From: an uncultured Arthrobacter sp.
GTDB taxonomy: Bacteria > Actinomycetota > Actinomycetes > Actinomycetales > Micrococcaceae
Length of the DNA: 64,000 bases
Assembly (NCBI RefSeq): GCF_947493765.1
Contig: NZ_CANLSZ010000001.1
Span: 62,001 to 126,000 of the forward strand
Direction: 5' to 3'
Made by a program: the position numbers and the translations under genes. The notes under the pieces were generated by a model. It ran no database searches and had not been told where the DNA came from. It saw nothing but the letters and a program-made list of their open reading frames with translations. The stretch's first letter is position 1; each line of letters starts with the position of its first letter. Shown in pieces: positions 44,773 through 54,388 of this stretch.

Positions 44773-45173
44773 GGATGGGCCGACCGATACGCCGGGTTCT
44801 GTCATCGCACGTCGTTGCCGTCGTGCGAGTGGCGGCCATCCATCTACGGACGCCGTTGCCGACGCCCTCCAGCGGCCTACCCGTGCGCTCGGGCGGGCAG
44901 CCCTCGATCGCGCACTGTCTGGCCTTGCTCCGGGTGGGGTTTACCGAGCCACGCCGGTCACCCGGCATGCTGGTGGTCTCTTACACCGCCGTTTCACCCT
45001 TACCCGTCAGGGCGCCTCGGCCCCCTGACGGGCGGTCTCTTCTCTGTGGCACTGGCCTGCGGGTCACCCCGAGTGGGCGTTACCCACCACCCTGCCCTGC
45101 GGAGCCCGGACGTTCCTCGGTGGATCCGGTGCATCTCGCACCCGTCCAACGCGGCCGCCTGGTCGACCCATCC
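44773..45173 (-). ncRNA. rnpB: RNase P RNA, bacterial class A
   Basis: About 401 nt on the minus strand. The ends pair as P1: 5' GGATGGGTCGACC with 3' GGTCGGCCCATCC. Conserved core segments are GAGGAACGTCCGGGCTCC near the 5' end and GACAGAACCCGGC near the 3' end. It is the catalytic RNA that trims tRNA 5' leaders. End positions are set by P1 and by the promoter, and may be off by a few bases. Confidence 0.92.
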
Positions 45174-45180
45174 ACCGTCC

Positions 45181-45208
45181 AGTCTAGGGGGCGTACCGAC
45201 CGTGACCA
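45181..45208 (-). promoter_or_regulatory. rnpB promoter
   Basis: TAGACT at 45186-45181 with TGGTCA about 16 bp upstream. The start would fall near 45174, matching the first base of P1. Confidence 0.55.
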
Positions 45209-45236
45209 CGCAGCCCGCGGAACCTGCCCCGTTGGG

Positions 45237-45248
45237 TAGGGTTGACCG
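45237..45248 (+). promoter_or_regulatory. Leaderless -10 element of yaaA
   Basis: TAGGGT (45237-45242), then TGACCG, then GTG 45249. The hexamer is the same as at the OsmC gene, another peroxide-related gene. Confidence 0.55.
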
Positions 45249-46010
45249 GTGCTGATCCTGCTTCCTCCCTCCGAAGGCAAGTCCCCCGCCCGGACCGGGC
45301 AACCGCTCGAGTGGGAGGAGCTGATGTTCCCCGACCTGAACCCGGCGCGCCGTGCCGTCCTCGGCGGCCTGCAGCGGGCCAGCGCCGCCTCCGACGCCCA
45401 CGCGATCCTCGGCGTCGGGGCCTCGCTCGCCCGGGACGTGCAGCGGAATCTCCTGCTCGACGGCGCGCCTGCGGCAGCCGCCCACAGCATCTACTCCGGT
45501 GTGCTCTACGAGGCGCTCGGCTACGCGGGTCTGACGCCCGTGCAGAAGCGCAGGGCACGCGAGCAGTGCGTCGTCGTCTCGGGGTTGTGGGGAGTCATCG
45601 GTCTCGGTGACCGGATCCCGGCGTACCGCCTCTCCATGGCCGTCGACCTTCCCGGCACCGGGCGCCTGGCGACCTACTGGAAGCAGCACCTCGCCGCCCC
45701 GCTCACCCGCCTCGCCGGCCAGGGACTCGTCGTCGACTGCCGCTCCAGTACCTACGCCGCGGCGTGGGCCCCTCCGCCGCAGCAGAGCGCCGCGGTCAAC
45801 GTGTTCCAGCTCCGGGAGGGCAGGCGCACCGTCGTCTCGCATTTCGCCAAACACACCCGCGGTGAACTCGCGCGCCATCTGCTGACCAGGCGCGGAACGC
45901 CTCCGGCCGATCCGGAAGCACTGCTCCGGGCCGCGCGGGAGAAGTGGACCGCCGAGCTGGTGCCGGCAGGCACCCGGAAACCGGCGCAGCTGAACCTCCT
46001 GCTCGACTGA
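45249..46010 (+). CDS. yaaA: YaaA family peroxide stress protein
   Basis: A 253-residue protein. The N-terminus MLILLPPSEGKSP is the YaaA/DUF328 signature, and the body contains SGLWGVIGLGDRIPAYRLSM and FAKHTRGELARHL. E. coli YaaA lowers free iron and protects against hydrogen peroxide; in other families related proteins bind DNA with a helix-hairpin-helix. The start is GTG with the leaderless spacing. It converges on the RNase H gene. Confidence 0.94.
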   Translation: MLILLPPSEGKSPARTGQPLEWEELMFPDLNPARRAVLGGLQRASAASDAHAILGVGASLARDVQRNLLLDGAPAAAAHSIYSGVLYEALGYAGLTPVQKRRAREQCVVVSGLWGVIGLGDRIPAYRLSMAVDLPGTGRLATYWKQHLAAPLTRLAGQGLVVDCRSSTYAAAWAPPPQQSAAVNVFQLREGRRTVVSHFAKHTRGELARHLLTRRGTPPADPEALLRAAREKWTAELVPAGTRKPAQLNLLLD

Positions 46011-46062
46011 CCTGCCCCCCACCGACGTCCCGCGGTGTCCGTGCGGAACCGGAGGACGCTGG

Positions 46063-47061
46063 TCAGTCCGCGACCAGTTCCACCTCGAAGCCCTCCGCGT
46101 TCTCCAGGTATGCGGCGTAGTGCTCCGCACCGCCCGCGAAGGGATGCCGGTCCGCGAAGAGGAGGGACCAGCCGTGGCTGGCCGCGCGGCGCGCCAGGAG
46201 ATCGACGTCATCGCGTGAACCCGCGCGGAACGCGAGGTGGTTCACCCCCGGGCGACGGCGTTCGTGGCCTCCACCGGCGAGGTCGGGGCCGCTCTCGAGG
46301 ACGAAGTAGAACGCATCGGTGCCGTAGCTCGCCCCGCCCGTCCAGGAGCGCCGCAGGGGGAAGCCGAGGCGTTCGAGCAGCCACCCGAGGCTCGCTGTCG
46401 TCGCGGTCGGGTCCGCGGTCCAGATCTCCACATGGTGGAGCGCACCCGCGGGCCGCGGCGGCCCGGTCACCCGCTCCGTCCCGGTCTGCCCGGAGGCGGT
46501 GGCAGGTGCGGCAGCCCGCGTGCCCGGTCCGCCGTCCCGGGCGCCGTCGGACCCGGACGCCGGCGTGGTCCTCGGCGTCCAGTCGACGCCGGCCATCCCG
46601 GCATCCATCGCCTCGTTGGACAGCCGGTCCGCGTCCTTGTTGCGCTCGCGCGGGATCCACTCGTAGCTCACCTGGCGGGGATCGAGGACCGTGCGCGCCC
46701 GATCGGCGAGCACGCGCATGTCCGCGTGCTTGATCTTCCACCGGCCCGACATCTGCTCGACGACGAGTTTCGAGTCCATCTTCACGTGCACCGTGGCGCG
46801 CGGATCGATGGAGCGGGCCAGTTCCAGCCCGGCGACGAGTCCCGAGTACTCCGCCACATTGTTGGAGGCCCTGCCGATGTAGGCCGCCTTCTCCAGCAGG
46901 ATCCGGCCCGACTCCGGGTCGCGGACCAGGGCGCCGTACCCCGCATGCCCGGGATTGCCGCGGGAGCCTCCGTCGGCCTCCACGAGGAGGCGCCGCACGG
47001 ACCGGGCAGTCCCACCGGCGTCGTGCAGGTCGGCCGGGTCGAACAGCTGCTGGTCGGTCAC
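46063..47061 (-). CDS. Ribonuclease HI fused to a VOC/glyoxalase domain
   Basis: A 332-residue two-domain protein. The RNase HI domain (about residues 22-155) keeps all four carboxylates: Asp30 (VEADGGSRGNPG), Glu71 (NNVAEYSGL), Asp96 (VKMDSKL) and Asp145 (NKDADRLSNEA). An Ala/Gly/Pro-rich linker follows (about 163-205), then a VOC module (206-332) with LHHVEIWTADP, GVNHLAFRAG and YLENAEGFEVELVAD. In mycobacteria the RNase H here is fused to a phosphatase instead (Rv2228c, from memory). GTG 47061 overlaps the previous stop (GTGA). The VOC substrate is unknown. Confidence 0.9.
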   Translation of the reverse strand: MTDQQLFDPADLHDAGGTARSVRRLLVEADGGSRGNPGHAGYGALVRDPESGRILLEKAAYIGRASNNVAEYSGLVAGLELARSIDPRATVHVKMDSKLVVEQMSGRWKIKHADMRVLADRARTVLDPRQVSYEWIPRERNKDADRLSNEAMDAGMAGVDWTPRTTPASGSDGARDGGPGTRAAAPATASGQTGTERVTGPPRPAGALHHVEIWTADPTATTASLGWLLERLGFPLRRSWTGGASYGTDAFYFVLESGPDLAGGGHERRRPGVNHLAFRAGSRDDVDLLARRAASHGWSLLFADRHPFAGGAEHYAAYLENAEGFEVELVAD

Positions 47062-47807
47062 GGCTGCTGGTTCCCCCAGTCGGCGGAGCGGACCAGGATG
47101 CACCCGGAGTCCGGGCACAGGACGACGTCGTCGGGCGCGGCGCCCGAGATGTCCCGGAGGTCCCCGGGGCTCAGTTCCATGCCGGAGCCCTCCGACTTCC
47201 CGTGGAAGAGCCGGGCGGCGCCGACGCCGCGCCGGGCGAGGATCCGCTCGTACAGGCCGAGGAGTCCGGCGTCGAACGTGGAGGCGAGCTCGTCGCGCTG
47301 CGCCTGTACCCGGGTCCGGCGTGCCTCGATGTCGGCGAGCTCCGCGTCGCGGGCCTCCTCCAGGCCGCGGAGCTCGGCCCGCACGGCATCTGTGCGCTCC
47401 TGGACCTCGGCACGGGTCGAACGTGCCGTCTCGACCCGCTCCATGACGTCGAGCTCCACGTCCTCGAGATCGGACCGCCGCCTGGTCAGCGAGACCACCT
47501 CGTGCTGCAGGGCGGTGAGATCCTTCGAGCTCCCGGTACCGCTGCCCAGCCGCTTCTCGTCGCGCTCCAGGCGAGTCACGACCGACTGGACCTCGTCCTC
47601 CGCCCGCGTCAGTTCGCGTTCCAGGTCGCCGAGCTCGGTCTCGGCCCGGACGAGTTCGCCGTCGACCTCCGCGACACGTCCCGCAACGCTGCCGAGGGCC
47701 GGATTGCTGCGCGCCGACGCAGCCTGCCGCAGGAGCAGATTGAGGGTCGAGTCGAGTGCCTGCAGGTCGAGCAGGCGCAGTTGTTCCTCAGGTGCAGCCT
47801 TGGCCAC
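47058..47807 (-). CDS. Coiled-coil 'zinc ribbon' family protein with degenerate cysteines
   Basis: A 249-residue protein: residues ~10-175 form a long charged coiled coil, followed by the family's C-terminal zinc-ribbon region. The first CxxC is replaced by SEGS in GKSEGSGMELSPGDL, and the second is CPDSGC, so a normal four-cysteine zinc site is not possible. The family (Rv2229c-like) sits between Nif3 and RNase H in actinobacteria. GTG 47807 is 6 nt after GGGAGG; an upstream ATG at 47852 is less likely. Function unknown. Confidence 0.9.
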   Translation of the reverse strand: MAKAAPEEQLRLLDLQALDSTLNLLLRQAASARSNPALGSVAGRVAEVDGELVRAETELGDLERELTRAEDEVQSVVTRLERDEKRLGSGTGSSKDLTALQHEVVSLTRRRSDLEDVELDVMERVETARSTRAEVQERTDAVRAELRGLEEARDAELADIEARRTRVQAQRDELASTFDAGLLGLYERILARRGVGAARLFHGKSEGSGMELSPGDLRDISGAAPDDVVLCPDSGCILVRSADWGNQQP

Positions 47808-47889
47808 GGTGAACCTCCCGGATCGGAACGGATGGGGACGATGATGGGGCATGGACGCCGCTCCCAGCCTAGGCCACGCCGTCCGTCCG

Positions 47890-47933
47890 CCCCTGATGCT
47901 CCGGTGCGGGTACCCTCACCGGAGCATCAGGGG
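47890..47933 (-). terminator. Hairpin overlapping the nif3 stop codon
   Basis: A perfect 17-bp inverted repeat (47890-47906 and 47917-47933) with a 10-nt loop. The upstream arm contains the Nif3-family stop codon at 47929-47927. It may limit read-through into the zinc-ribbon gene. Confidence 0.72.
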
Positions 47934-48805
47934 CCGGGCGTGAGCACGAAGTCCCAGGGATCGGTGGTGATCCCGCTCACCCGGATGTCGGTGCTGAATC
48001 CCCGCTCCCCGAGCAGGGCACCCAGGGCGGCGGCCGCGGGAGTGAGCCAGAGCCACTCGCTGCCGAAGTGGGAGACGTCGATCAGGTAGGGAGTCCCTCC
48101 CCCCGCGGCTTCCCGGACCTCGGAGGCGGGGTGGTGGCGCAGGTCGGCGGTGACGTAGACATCGGCACCACTTGCGCGTACGGCGTCGAAGAGGGAGTCA
48201 CCGGCTCCCCCGCAGACGGCGACCCGGCGGACGAGGGCGTCGCCGTCGCCCGCCACGCGGACCCCTCCGGCGACGGCCGGGAGGACCGAGAAGACCGCCG
48301 CGGCGAGATCCGCCAGGCGCAATGGCTCCACGAGGTCCCCGACACGCCCGAGGCCCTCCTGCGGTGACCCGCGTTCGGCCCGCACGAGGGGCGCCACGCC
48401 ACGCAGCCCGAGCGCAGCGGCGAAGACGTCGGACACCCCGCCCACGGCGCTGTCGCCGTTGGTGTGGACCGTCACGAGGGCGCATCCCGACTCGATGAGC
48501 CGGTGGATCGCCTCGCCCTTGTAGCCGGCCGCGGTGACGCTCGAGACGGGCTTGAGGAGGAGCGGATGATGCGACACGATCATCGACGCTCCCCACGCCA
48601 GCGCCTCATCGAGCACAGCTGCTGTCGGATCGACCGCGAACAGGATCCTGCCCGCCGCGCTGCCGCCGCGGCCCGTGACGGGCCCGACGGCGTCCCACCC
48701 CTCGGCCAGGCTCTCTGGCCACAGCTCCCCGACGGCCGCGAGCACCTCCGCCACCGTCGGGGTGGTTCCCGTCTCCGTACCGGCCTCGTCCTGGTTCCGT
48801 CCCAT
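47927..48805 (-). CDS. Nif3-like dinuclear metal centre protein
   Basis: A 292-residue protein of the Nif3/YqfO-type GTP cyclohydrolase I type 2-like family. Metal-ligand motifs include MIVSHHPLLLKP, VTVHTNGDS and, near the C-terminus, LIDVSHFGSEW. The length fits the bacterial short form without an inserted PII-like domain. ATG 48805 is preceded by TATGACT. Biochemical function of the family remains unclear. Confidence 0.93.
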   Translation of the reverse strand: MGRNQDEAGTETGTTPTVAEVLAAVGELWPESLAEGWDAVGPVTGRGGSAAGRILFAVDPTAAVLDEALAWGASMIVSHHPLLLKPVSSVTAAGYKGEAIHRLIESGCALVTVHTNGDSAVGGVSDVFAAALGLRGVAPLVRAERGSPQEGLGRVGDLVEPLRLADLAAAVFSVLPAVAGGVRVAGDGDALVRRVAVCGGAGDSLFDAVRASGADVYVTADLRHHPASEVREAAGGGTPYLIDVSHFGSEWLWLTPAAAALGALLGERGFSTDIRVSGITTDPWDFVLTPGP

Positions 48806-48910
48806 GCCCCAGTCATACCCGCAGCGGGCTGATGCCACCAAGCCCGGTCTGTTCACCGCAGGCTGATCCCGGCCGGGAATCATCGGGACGGGTGGCGCAT
48901 TGAGAAGGAT

Positions 48911-49435
48911 ATGAAGACTTTCGTACTTGGAGGAGGCTGCTTCTGGTGCCTCGATGCGCTCTACCAGAAGACCCGCGGCGTGACCGAGGTCGTGTCGGGC
49001 TACACCGGCGGCCACACCAGAGATCCCGACTACGACTCCGTCTGCTCCGGCATGACGGGGCACGCGGAGGTGGTCGCCGTCAGTTTCGACGAGACCGTCA
49101 TCCCCGAGGACGTCATCCTCGACCTGTACTTCGTCTCCCATGACCCCACCACCCTGAACCGCCAGGGGTACGACGTCGGCACGCAGTACCGCAGCGTCAT
49201 GTACTACCAGGACGCGGCACAGCAGGAGGCGTTCGAGGAGGCCATCCGCAGGAACCAGGCCAACTGGAGGAACCCGATCGTCACCGAGGTGACCCGGCTC
49301 CCGGAGTTCCACGTGGCCGAGGACGTGCACCAGAACTTCTACGCGAAGCACCCCGAACAGGGGTACTGCCAGGTCATCATCGACCCCAAGCTCTCCAAGG
49401 CGCGCAAGCAGCACGCGCAGTGGCTCGCGGCCTAG
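48911..49435 (+). CDS. msrA: Peptide-methionine (S)-S-oxide reductase MsrA
   Basis: A 174-residue repair enzyme that reduces the S epimer of methionine sulfoxide. The active site is [12 protein letters not shown] with catalytic Cys13, and the substrate pocket includes [14 protein letters not shown] further cysteine in [11 protein letters not shown] may act as a resolving residue. ATG 48911 has GAGAAGGA upstream. It precedes cysK by about 100 bp. Confidence 0.96.
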   Translation: MKTFVLGGGCFWCLDALYQKTRGVTEVVSGYTGGHTRDPDYDSVCSGMTGHAEVVAVSFDETVIPEDVILDLYFVSHDPTTLNRQGYDVGTQYRSVMYYQDAAQQEAFEEAIRRNQANWRNPIVTEVTRLPEFHVAEDVHQNFYAKHPEQGYCQVIIDPKLSKARKQHAQWLAA

Positions 49436-49533
49436 GCCGCAGCACCACCGGGCCCGCGTCGTCGCTCATCGCACCGCACGGGCCGTGCATCACCTCCTCG
49501 TCCACCTCCCCTCCCGAACAGGCAGGTACACCC

Positions 49534-50469
49534 ATGGCAAAGATCTACGACGACGTCACCCAGCTGGTCGGCAGGACGCCCCTCGTGCGGCTGAACCGAC
49601 TGACCGAGGGCCTGGACGCCCAGGTCGCCGTGAAGCTCGAGTTCTACAATCCGGCGAACAGCGTGAAGGACCGCATCGGGGTGGCCATCGTCGATGCCGC
49701 CGAGAAGGCGGGCGCGCTGCGGCCCGGCGGGACGATCGTCGAGGGCACCTCCGGCAACACGGGGATCGCCCTGGCCATGGTCGGAGCGGCCCGGGGCTAC
49801 CGGGTGATCCTCACCATGCCGGAGACGATGTCCACGGAACGGCGGGTCATGCTGCGCGCGTACGGTGCCGAGATCGTCCTCACGCCCGGGTCGGAGGGCA
49901 TGCGAGGCGCCGTCGACCGGGCCAAGGAGATCGTCGCGACGACCGACAACGCCATCTGGGCGGAGCAGTTCGCCAATGCCGCGAACCCCGCGATCCACCG
50001 CACCACCACGGCGGAAGAGGTCTGGGAGGACACCGACGGCGAGGTGGACGTCTTCGTCGCCGGCGTCGGCACCGGCGGGACCATCACCGGCGTGGGCCAG
50101 GTCCTGAAGGAGCGCAAGCCCGGTGTGCAGATCGTCGCCGTGGAGCCCTCCGACTCCCCCATCCTCAACGGCGGCGCACCCGGCCCGCACAAGATCCAGG
50201 GCCTCGGGGCCAATTTCGTCCCGGACAACCTGGACCGCGAGGCTTACGACGAGGTCCTCGATGCGACCGTCGAGGACTCCGTGCGCGTGGCGCGGGCGCT
50301 GGGGACCCAGGAGGGCATCCTGGGAGGGATCTCCTCGGGAGCCATCGTGTGGGCCGCCCTCGAGCTCGCCAAGCGTCCGGAGAACGCCGGTAAGCTCATC
50401 GTGGCCATCGTCTGCGACTTCGGCGAGCGCTACATCTCCACGGTGCTCTTCGACGACATCCGAGGCTGA
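49534..50469 (+). CDS. cysK: Cysteine synthase A (O-acetylserine sulfhydrylase)
   Basis: A 311-residue PLP enzyme making cysteine from O-acetylserine and sulfide. The PLP lysine lies in [11 protein letters not shown], followed by the substrate loop [14 protein letters not shown] and the phosphate-binding [10 protein letters not shown]. The ATG at 49534 is followed by [17 protein letters not shown], the family start. cysE lies 56 bp downstream, so the two steps of cysteine synthesis are together. Confidence 0.97.
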   Translation: MAKIYDDVTQLVGRTPLVRLNRLTEGLDAQVAVKLEFYNPANSVKDRIGVAIVDAAEKAGALRPGGTIVEGTSGNTGIALAMVGAARGYRVILTMPETMSTERRVMLRAYGAEIVLTPGSEGMRGAVDRAKEIVATTDNAIWAEQFANAANPAIHRTTTAEEVWEDTDGEVDVFVAGVGTGGTITGVGQVLKERKPGVQIVAVEPSDSPILNGGAPGPHKIQGLGANFVPDNLDREAYDEVLDATVEDSVRVARALGTQEGILGGISSGAIVWAALELAKRPENAGKLIVAIVCDFGERYISTVLFDDIRG

Positions 50470-50525
50470 CCCGTCGGGAGCATTCCCGGCGGCAAAGCTG
50501 ATCACCACCCCTGAGAGGACGGCCC

Positions 50526-51113
50526 GTGGGCTTTCTGGACCGACTGCGCGAGGATCTCGCGACCGCCCGCACACACGACCCGGCCTCCCGTGGCCCCATC
50601 GAGACGACCGCGGTGTACTCGGGACTGCATGCCATCTGGGTGCATCGGCTCACGCACCGGATGTGGCGCACCGAGAGCCTCCGCTTCCCGGCACGTGCCC
50701 TGTCGCAGCTCGCGCGCACGCTCACGGGGGTGGAGATCCACCCTGCGGCGACGATCGGTCGGCGCTTCTTCATCGACCACGGCATGGGGATCGTGATCGG
50801 CAGCACCGCGGAGATCGGCGACGACGTCATGCTGTACCAGGGCGTAACGCTCGGCGGCCGGTCCCTCGAGCGCGTGAAGCGCCACCCGACCATCGGCGAT
50901 CGCGTCACCATCGGCGCGGGAGCGAAGGTCCTCGGTCCCATCACCATCGGTGCGGGGAGCGCCGTCGGCGCCAACGCCGTCGTCGTGAAGGACGCCCCGC
51001 CGGACTCGATCGTGACGGGCATCCCGGCCACGTCAAGGCATCGGGACTCCCGGCGCGAGACGCAGCCCGCGGTGGATCCGGCGGAGTACGTGGATCCCGC
51101 CATCTACATCTGA
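50526..51113 (+). CDS. cysE: Serine O-acetyltransferase
   Basis: A 195-residue hexapeptide-repeat acetyltransferase (short EpsC type) making O-acetylserine from serine and acetyl-CoA. The left-handed beta helix shows [20 protein letters not shown] with the catalytic His, then YQGVTLGG. The C-terminus ends in DPAIYI; a terminal Ile is what CysK grips in the cysteine synthase complex. GTG start. It forms an operon with cysK. Confidence 0.96.
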   Translation: MGFLDRLREDLATARTHDPASRGPIETTAVYSGLHAIWVHRLTHRMWRTESLRFPARALSQLARTLTGVEIHPAATIGRRFFIDHGMGIVIGSTAEIGDDVMLYQGVTLGGRSLERVKRHPTIGDRVTIGAGAKVLGPITIGAGSAVGANAVVVKDAPPDSIVTGIPATSRHRDSRRETQPAVDPAEYVDPAIYI

Positions 51114-51132
51114 GCACGCTCTCCGCACCCGG

Positions 51133-51174
51133 CACGACGATGCCCCGACCGGTTCCGGTCGGGGCATCGTCGTG
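51133..51174. terminator. Bidirectional terminator between cysE and gnd
   Basis: A perfect 20-bp inverted repeat (51133-51152 and 51155-51174) around TT, between convergent genes. Confidence 0.88.
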
Positions 51175-51228
51175 TGGAGGACATGCACGGTGCTGCTCGG
51201 CGCCTGTCGGCCCGGGCGCGTACCGACC

Positions 51229-52665
51229 TCAGTGCGTGTCGACGCCCTCCACCTCGGCGCGATCGGCTCCCCACAGCGTGTGGAACGTCCCCTCGGCGTC
51301 CACGCGGTTGTAGGTGTGCGCGCCGAAGAGGTCGCGCAGTCCCTGCGTCAGCGCGGCGGGCAGACGCTCGCGGCGCAGCCCGTCGTAGTACGCGAGCGAG
51401 GCGGAGAAGACCGGGACGGGGATGCCGAGCTGCACAGCGGTGGCCACGACACGGCGCCATGCCGGCACGGCGCCTGCGATCGCCTCGGTGAAGGCCGGGG
51501 CGAGCAGGAGATTCGCCGGACGGTCCTGGCCCGCGTAGGCCTTCATGATGTCGTCGAGCAGTTCGGCGCGGATGATGCAGCCCGCGCGCCACAGGGAGGC
51601 GATCTCGTCGAGCTTGAGGTCCCACCCGTACTCGGCGGCCGCTGCCGTCAGCATGTCGATGCCCTGCGCATAGCTCACCAGCTTCGACGCGTACAGCGCC
51701 AGCCGCACGTCCTCCACGAAGTCCTCCGGTAGCTCCACGGACGCCTCGTGGCCGGGCAGGGCCTCCTGCGCGAGCAGGCGCTGGTCCTGCTGGGAGGACA
51801 GGGCGCGGGCGAACACGGACTCCGCGATGCCTGACGTCGGACTGCCCAGTTCCAGCGCCGAGACGACCGTCCAGCGCCCGGTGCCCTTCTGGCCGGCTGC
51901 ATCGACGACGACATCGACGAACGGCTTGCCCGTCCTCCCGTCCGTGTGGCCCAGCACCTCGGCGGTGATCTCGATCAGATAGGAGGACAGCGTGCCGGTG
52001 TTCCAGTCGGTGAAGATCCTCGCCTGGTCGGCCGGTTCGATCCCGGCACCGGAGCGCAGGAGGTCGAAGGCCTCCCCGATGACCTGCATGTCCGCGTACT
52101 CGATGCCGTTGTGCACCATCTTCACGAAGTGCCCGGCCCCGTCGGTGCCGATCCAGCGGCAGCAGGGCTCCCCGTTGTACTTGGCGGAGATCTTCTCCAG
52201 CATCGGTCCCACGGACTCGTAGGACTCACGGGAGCCGCCGGGCATGATCGACGGGCCCAGCAGAGCTCCCTCCTCCCCTCCCGAGACGCCGACGCCCACG
52301 AAGTGGAGGTCGTGCCGGGACAGTGCGGCCTCGCGGCGCCGGGTGTGCTCGAAGTGCGAGTTGCCGCCGTCGATCACGATGTCGCCCGGTTCGAGCAGCG
52401 GCGTCAGCTGATCGATCACCGAATCCACCGGCGCCCCGGCCTTGACCATGATCAGGACGCGGCGGGGCTTCTCGAGCGAATCGACGAGCTCCTGGAGCGT
52501 CTCGGTGCGGACGAAGTCGCCCTCGTCGCCGTGGTCCGCCAACAGGGCGTCGGTCTTCTCGGTGGATCTGTTGTGCAGGGCCACGGTGTACCCGTTGCGG
52601 GCGAGATTGCGGGCGAGGTTCGCCCCCATGACTGCCAGGCCTGTGACACCGATCTGTGCGCTCAC
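51229..52665 (-). CDS. gndA: 6-phosphogluconate dehydrogenase, NADP-dependent (decarboxylating)
   Basis: A 478-residue enzyme of the oxidative pentose phosphate pathway. The Rossmann motif is [17 protein letters not shown] with HNRSTEKT after the second strand, which favours NADP. The catalytic region includes [36 protein letters not shown] and [15 protein letters not shown], holding the Lys and His-Asn pair. The C-terminal domain ([19 protein letters not shown]) is complete. Full-length long form. Confidence 0.97.
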   Translation of the reverse strand: MSAQIGVTGLAVMGANLARNLARNGYTVALHNRSTEKTDALLADHGDEGDFVRTETLQELVDSLEKPRRVLIMVKAGAPVDSVIDQLTPLLEPGDIVIDGGNSHFEHTRRREAALSRHDLHFVGVGVSGGEEGALLGPSIMPGGSRESYESVGPMLEKISAKYNGEPCCRWIGTDGAGHFVKMVHNGIEYADMQVIGEAFDLLRSGAGIEPADQARIFTDWNTGTLSSYLIEITAEVLGHTDGRTGKPFVDVVVDAAGQKGTGRWTVVSALELGSPTSGIAESVFARALSSQQDQRLLAQEALPGHEASVELPEDFVEDVRLALYASKLVSYAQGIDMLTAAAAEYGWDLKLDEIASLWRAGCIIRAELLDDIMKAYAGQDRPANLLLAPAFTEAIAGAVPAWRRVVATAVQLGIPVPVFSASLAYYDGLRRERLPAALTQGLRDLFGAHTYNRVDAEGTFHTLWGADRAEVEGVDTH

Positions 52666-52896
52666 TGTGTTCTCCGTCGTTTGTCAGCTGGGTGCATCGC
52701 GCTGCGTGCGCCGAGGCTCCCGTGCGTGGTCGCAGCGGAAGTCCGGCCGTCCTCAGACTATTACCGTCCCGACGGCGTTGCCACACGCCCCCACGGGGCG
52801 GGCGCAGGACCCACACCGAGGACCACCGGCCGGTACCGTGCGGCGGGCATCACGCCCGACTGGGACGCTGGTGTCATCCGTGAAAGAATGATAGTG

Positions 52897-54111
52897 ATGT
52901 CCGACGTTACCGTTACCCCCGCCGCCCCTGCCCGACCACAGGTCCGTCCCGAAGTGGAGGGTGCACAGCCGATCGTCGCGAGCGACGGCCGTCCCCTGCT
53001 GCAGTTCAAGTCGCCTCGGGTCAGCCAGCCTCCGGTGCACCTCGCCGACCTCACCCTCGCCGAGCGCCAGGAGCGGCTCAAGGAACTGGGGTACCCGGGC
53101 TTCCGCGCCAAGCAGTTGTCCACGCACTACTTCTCCCACTCCACCACCGATCCGGCGCAGATGAGCGATCTGCCGAAGACCGGCCGTGAGGAGCTGGTCG
53201 GTGCGATGTTCCCGACGTTGCTCACCGAGGTGAAGCGCCTGACGACCGACAACGGGGACACCATCAAGTTCCTGTGGCGGTTGTTCGACGGCGCGCTCGT
53301 CGAGTCGGTGCTCATGCGCTATCCGGGCCGTGTGACCCTGTGCGTCTCGTCGCAGTGCGGATGCGGCATGAACTGCCCGTTCTGCGCCACGGGCCAGGCC
53401 GGGCTGACGCGCAACATGTCGACCGCCGAGATCGTGGACCAGGTGGTCGCCGCCAATCGTGCACTGTCCGAGGGCGCCCTGGGCGGCCTGCGGACCGACG
53501 GCGGGCACGACGCCCCGCGCGTGACGAACATCGTGTTCATGGGGATGGGGGAACCTCTTGCGAACTACAAGCGGGTGATGGCCGCCCTGCATCGTTTCGT
53601 CGACGACTCCCCCGAGGGCCTCGGGATGTCAGCACGCAACATCACCGTCTCGACGGTCGGGCTGGTGCCGGCGATCGACAAGCTGGCTGCCGAGTCGCTG
53701 CCGGTGACCTTCGCCCTGTCCCTCCACGCGCCGGACGACGAACTCCGCGACGAGCTGATCCCGGTCAACACGCGGTGGAAGGTCGACGAGGCGCTCGACG
53801 CCGCCTACAACTACTACCGCACCACCGGGCGTCGCGTCAGCATCGAGTACGCGCTCATCAAGGACATGAACGATCACGGCTGGCGCGCCGATCTCCTCGC
53901 GAAGAAGCTCAACCAGCGGGGCAGGGGCTGGGTGCACGTCAACCCGATCCCCCTGAACCCGACGCCTGGCTCCATCTGGACGGCGTCGGAGAAGAGTGTC
54001 TCAACAGAGTTCATCAACCGGCTGCGCGCGGCAGGGATCCCCACCACCCTGCGCGACACCCGGGGCAAGGAGATCGACGGCGCGTGCGGTCAGCTCGCCG
54101 CGGAGGAGTGA
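52897..54111 (+). CDS. rlmN: 23S rRNA (adenine(2503)-C(2))-methyltransferase RlmN
   Basis: A 404-residue radical-SAM methyltransferase modifying A2503 of 23S rRNA and A37 of some tRNAs. The 4Fe-4S cluster motif is CGMNCPFC, and the SAM region has [14 protein letters not shown]. The second methyl-carrying cysteine lies near the end in DGACGQL. The N-terminal ~45 residues are a non-conserved extension. ATG 52897 is chosen; an in-frame ATG at 52888 is also possible, and neither has a clear ribosome site. Confidence 0.96.
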   Translation: MSDVTVTPAAPARPQVRPEVEGAQPIVASDGRPLLQFKSPRVSQPPVHLADLTLAERQERLKELGYPGFRAKQLSTHYFSHSTTDPAQMSDLPKTGREELVGAMFPTLLTEVKRLTTDNGDTIKFLWRLFDGALVESVLMRYPGRVTLCVSSQCGCGMNCPFCATGQAGLTRNMSTAEIVDQVVAANRALSEGALGGLRTDGGHDAPRVTNIVFMGMGEPLANYKRVMAALHRFVDDSPEGLGMSARNITVSTVGLVPAIDKLAAESLPVTFALSLHAPDDELRDELIPVNTRWKVDEALDAAYNYYRTTGRRVSIEYALIKDMNDHGWRADLLAKKLNQRGRGWVHVNPIPLNPTPGSIWTASEKSVSTEFINRLRAAGIPTTLRDTRGKEIDGACGQLAAEE

Positions 54112-54199
54112 GCCCGTACCGAGTGGCACGAGCAGGAAGCCAGCCGGTATAGTCGGTGCTCGTGGGACAGGCTGGTGGTACCCGGCCGGGCGTCCTCGC

Positions 54200-54272
54200 G
54201 GGTCTTTAGCTCAGCTGGTAGAGCGCCACGTTTACACCGTGGATGTCATCGGTTCGATCCCGGTAGGACCCA
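54200..54272 (+). tRNA. tRNA-Val (TAC anticodon)
   Basis: 73 nt with acceptor GGGTCTT/AGGACCC (one G-T pair) and discriminator A. The anticodon loop TTTACAC gives TAC, and the T arm is ATCGGTTCGATCCCGGT. It lies 88 bp after rlmN and is followed by a strong hairpin. Confidence 0.94.
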
Positions 54273-54279
54273 CCACGGC

Positions 54280-54326
54280 AGAACCCCGCCGCTTCCGGGT
54301 CCGCGACCCGGAAGCGGCGGGGTTCT
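54280..54326 (+). terminator. Terminator downstream of tRNA-Val
   Basis: A perfect 22-bp inverted repeat (54280-54301 and 54305-54326) with a CGC loop, followed by CTGCATCC. It can also end the convergent transcript of the exported-protein gene. Confidence 0.88.
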
Positions 54327-54388
54327 CTGCATCCGTCCGGCGCGTCTCCGGCATGGTGCCGGCTCGGGTCTCCGAGGTCCCAGAGGTC

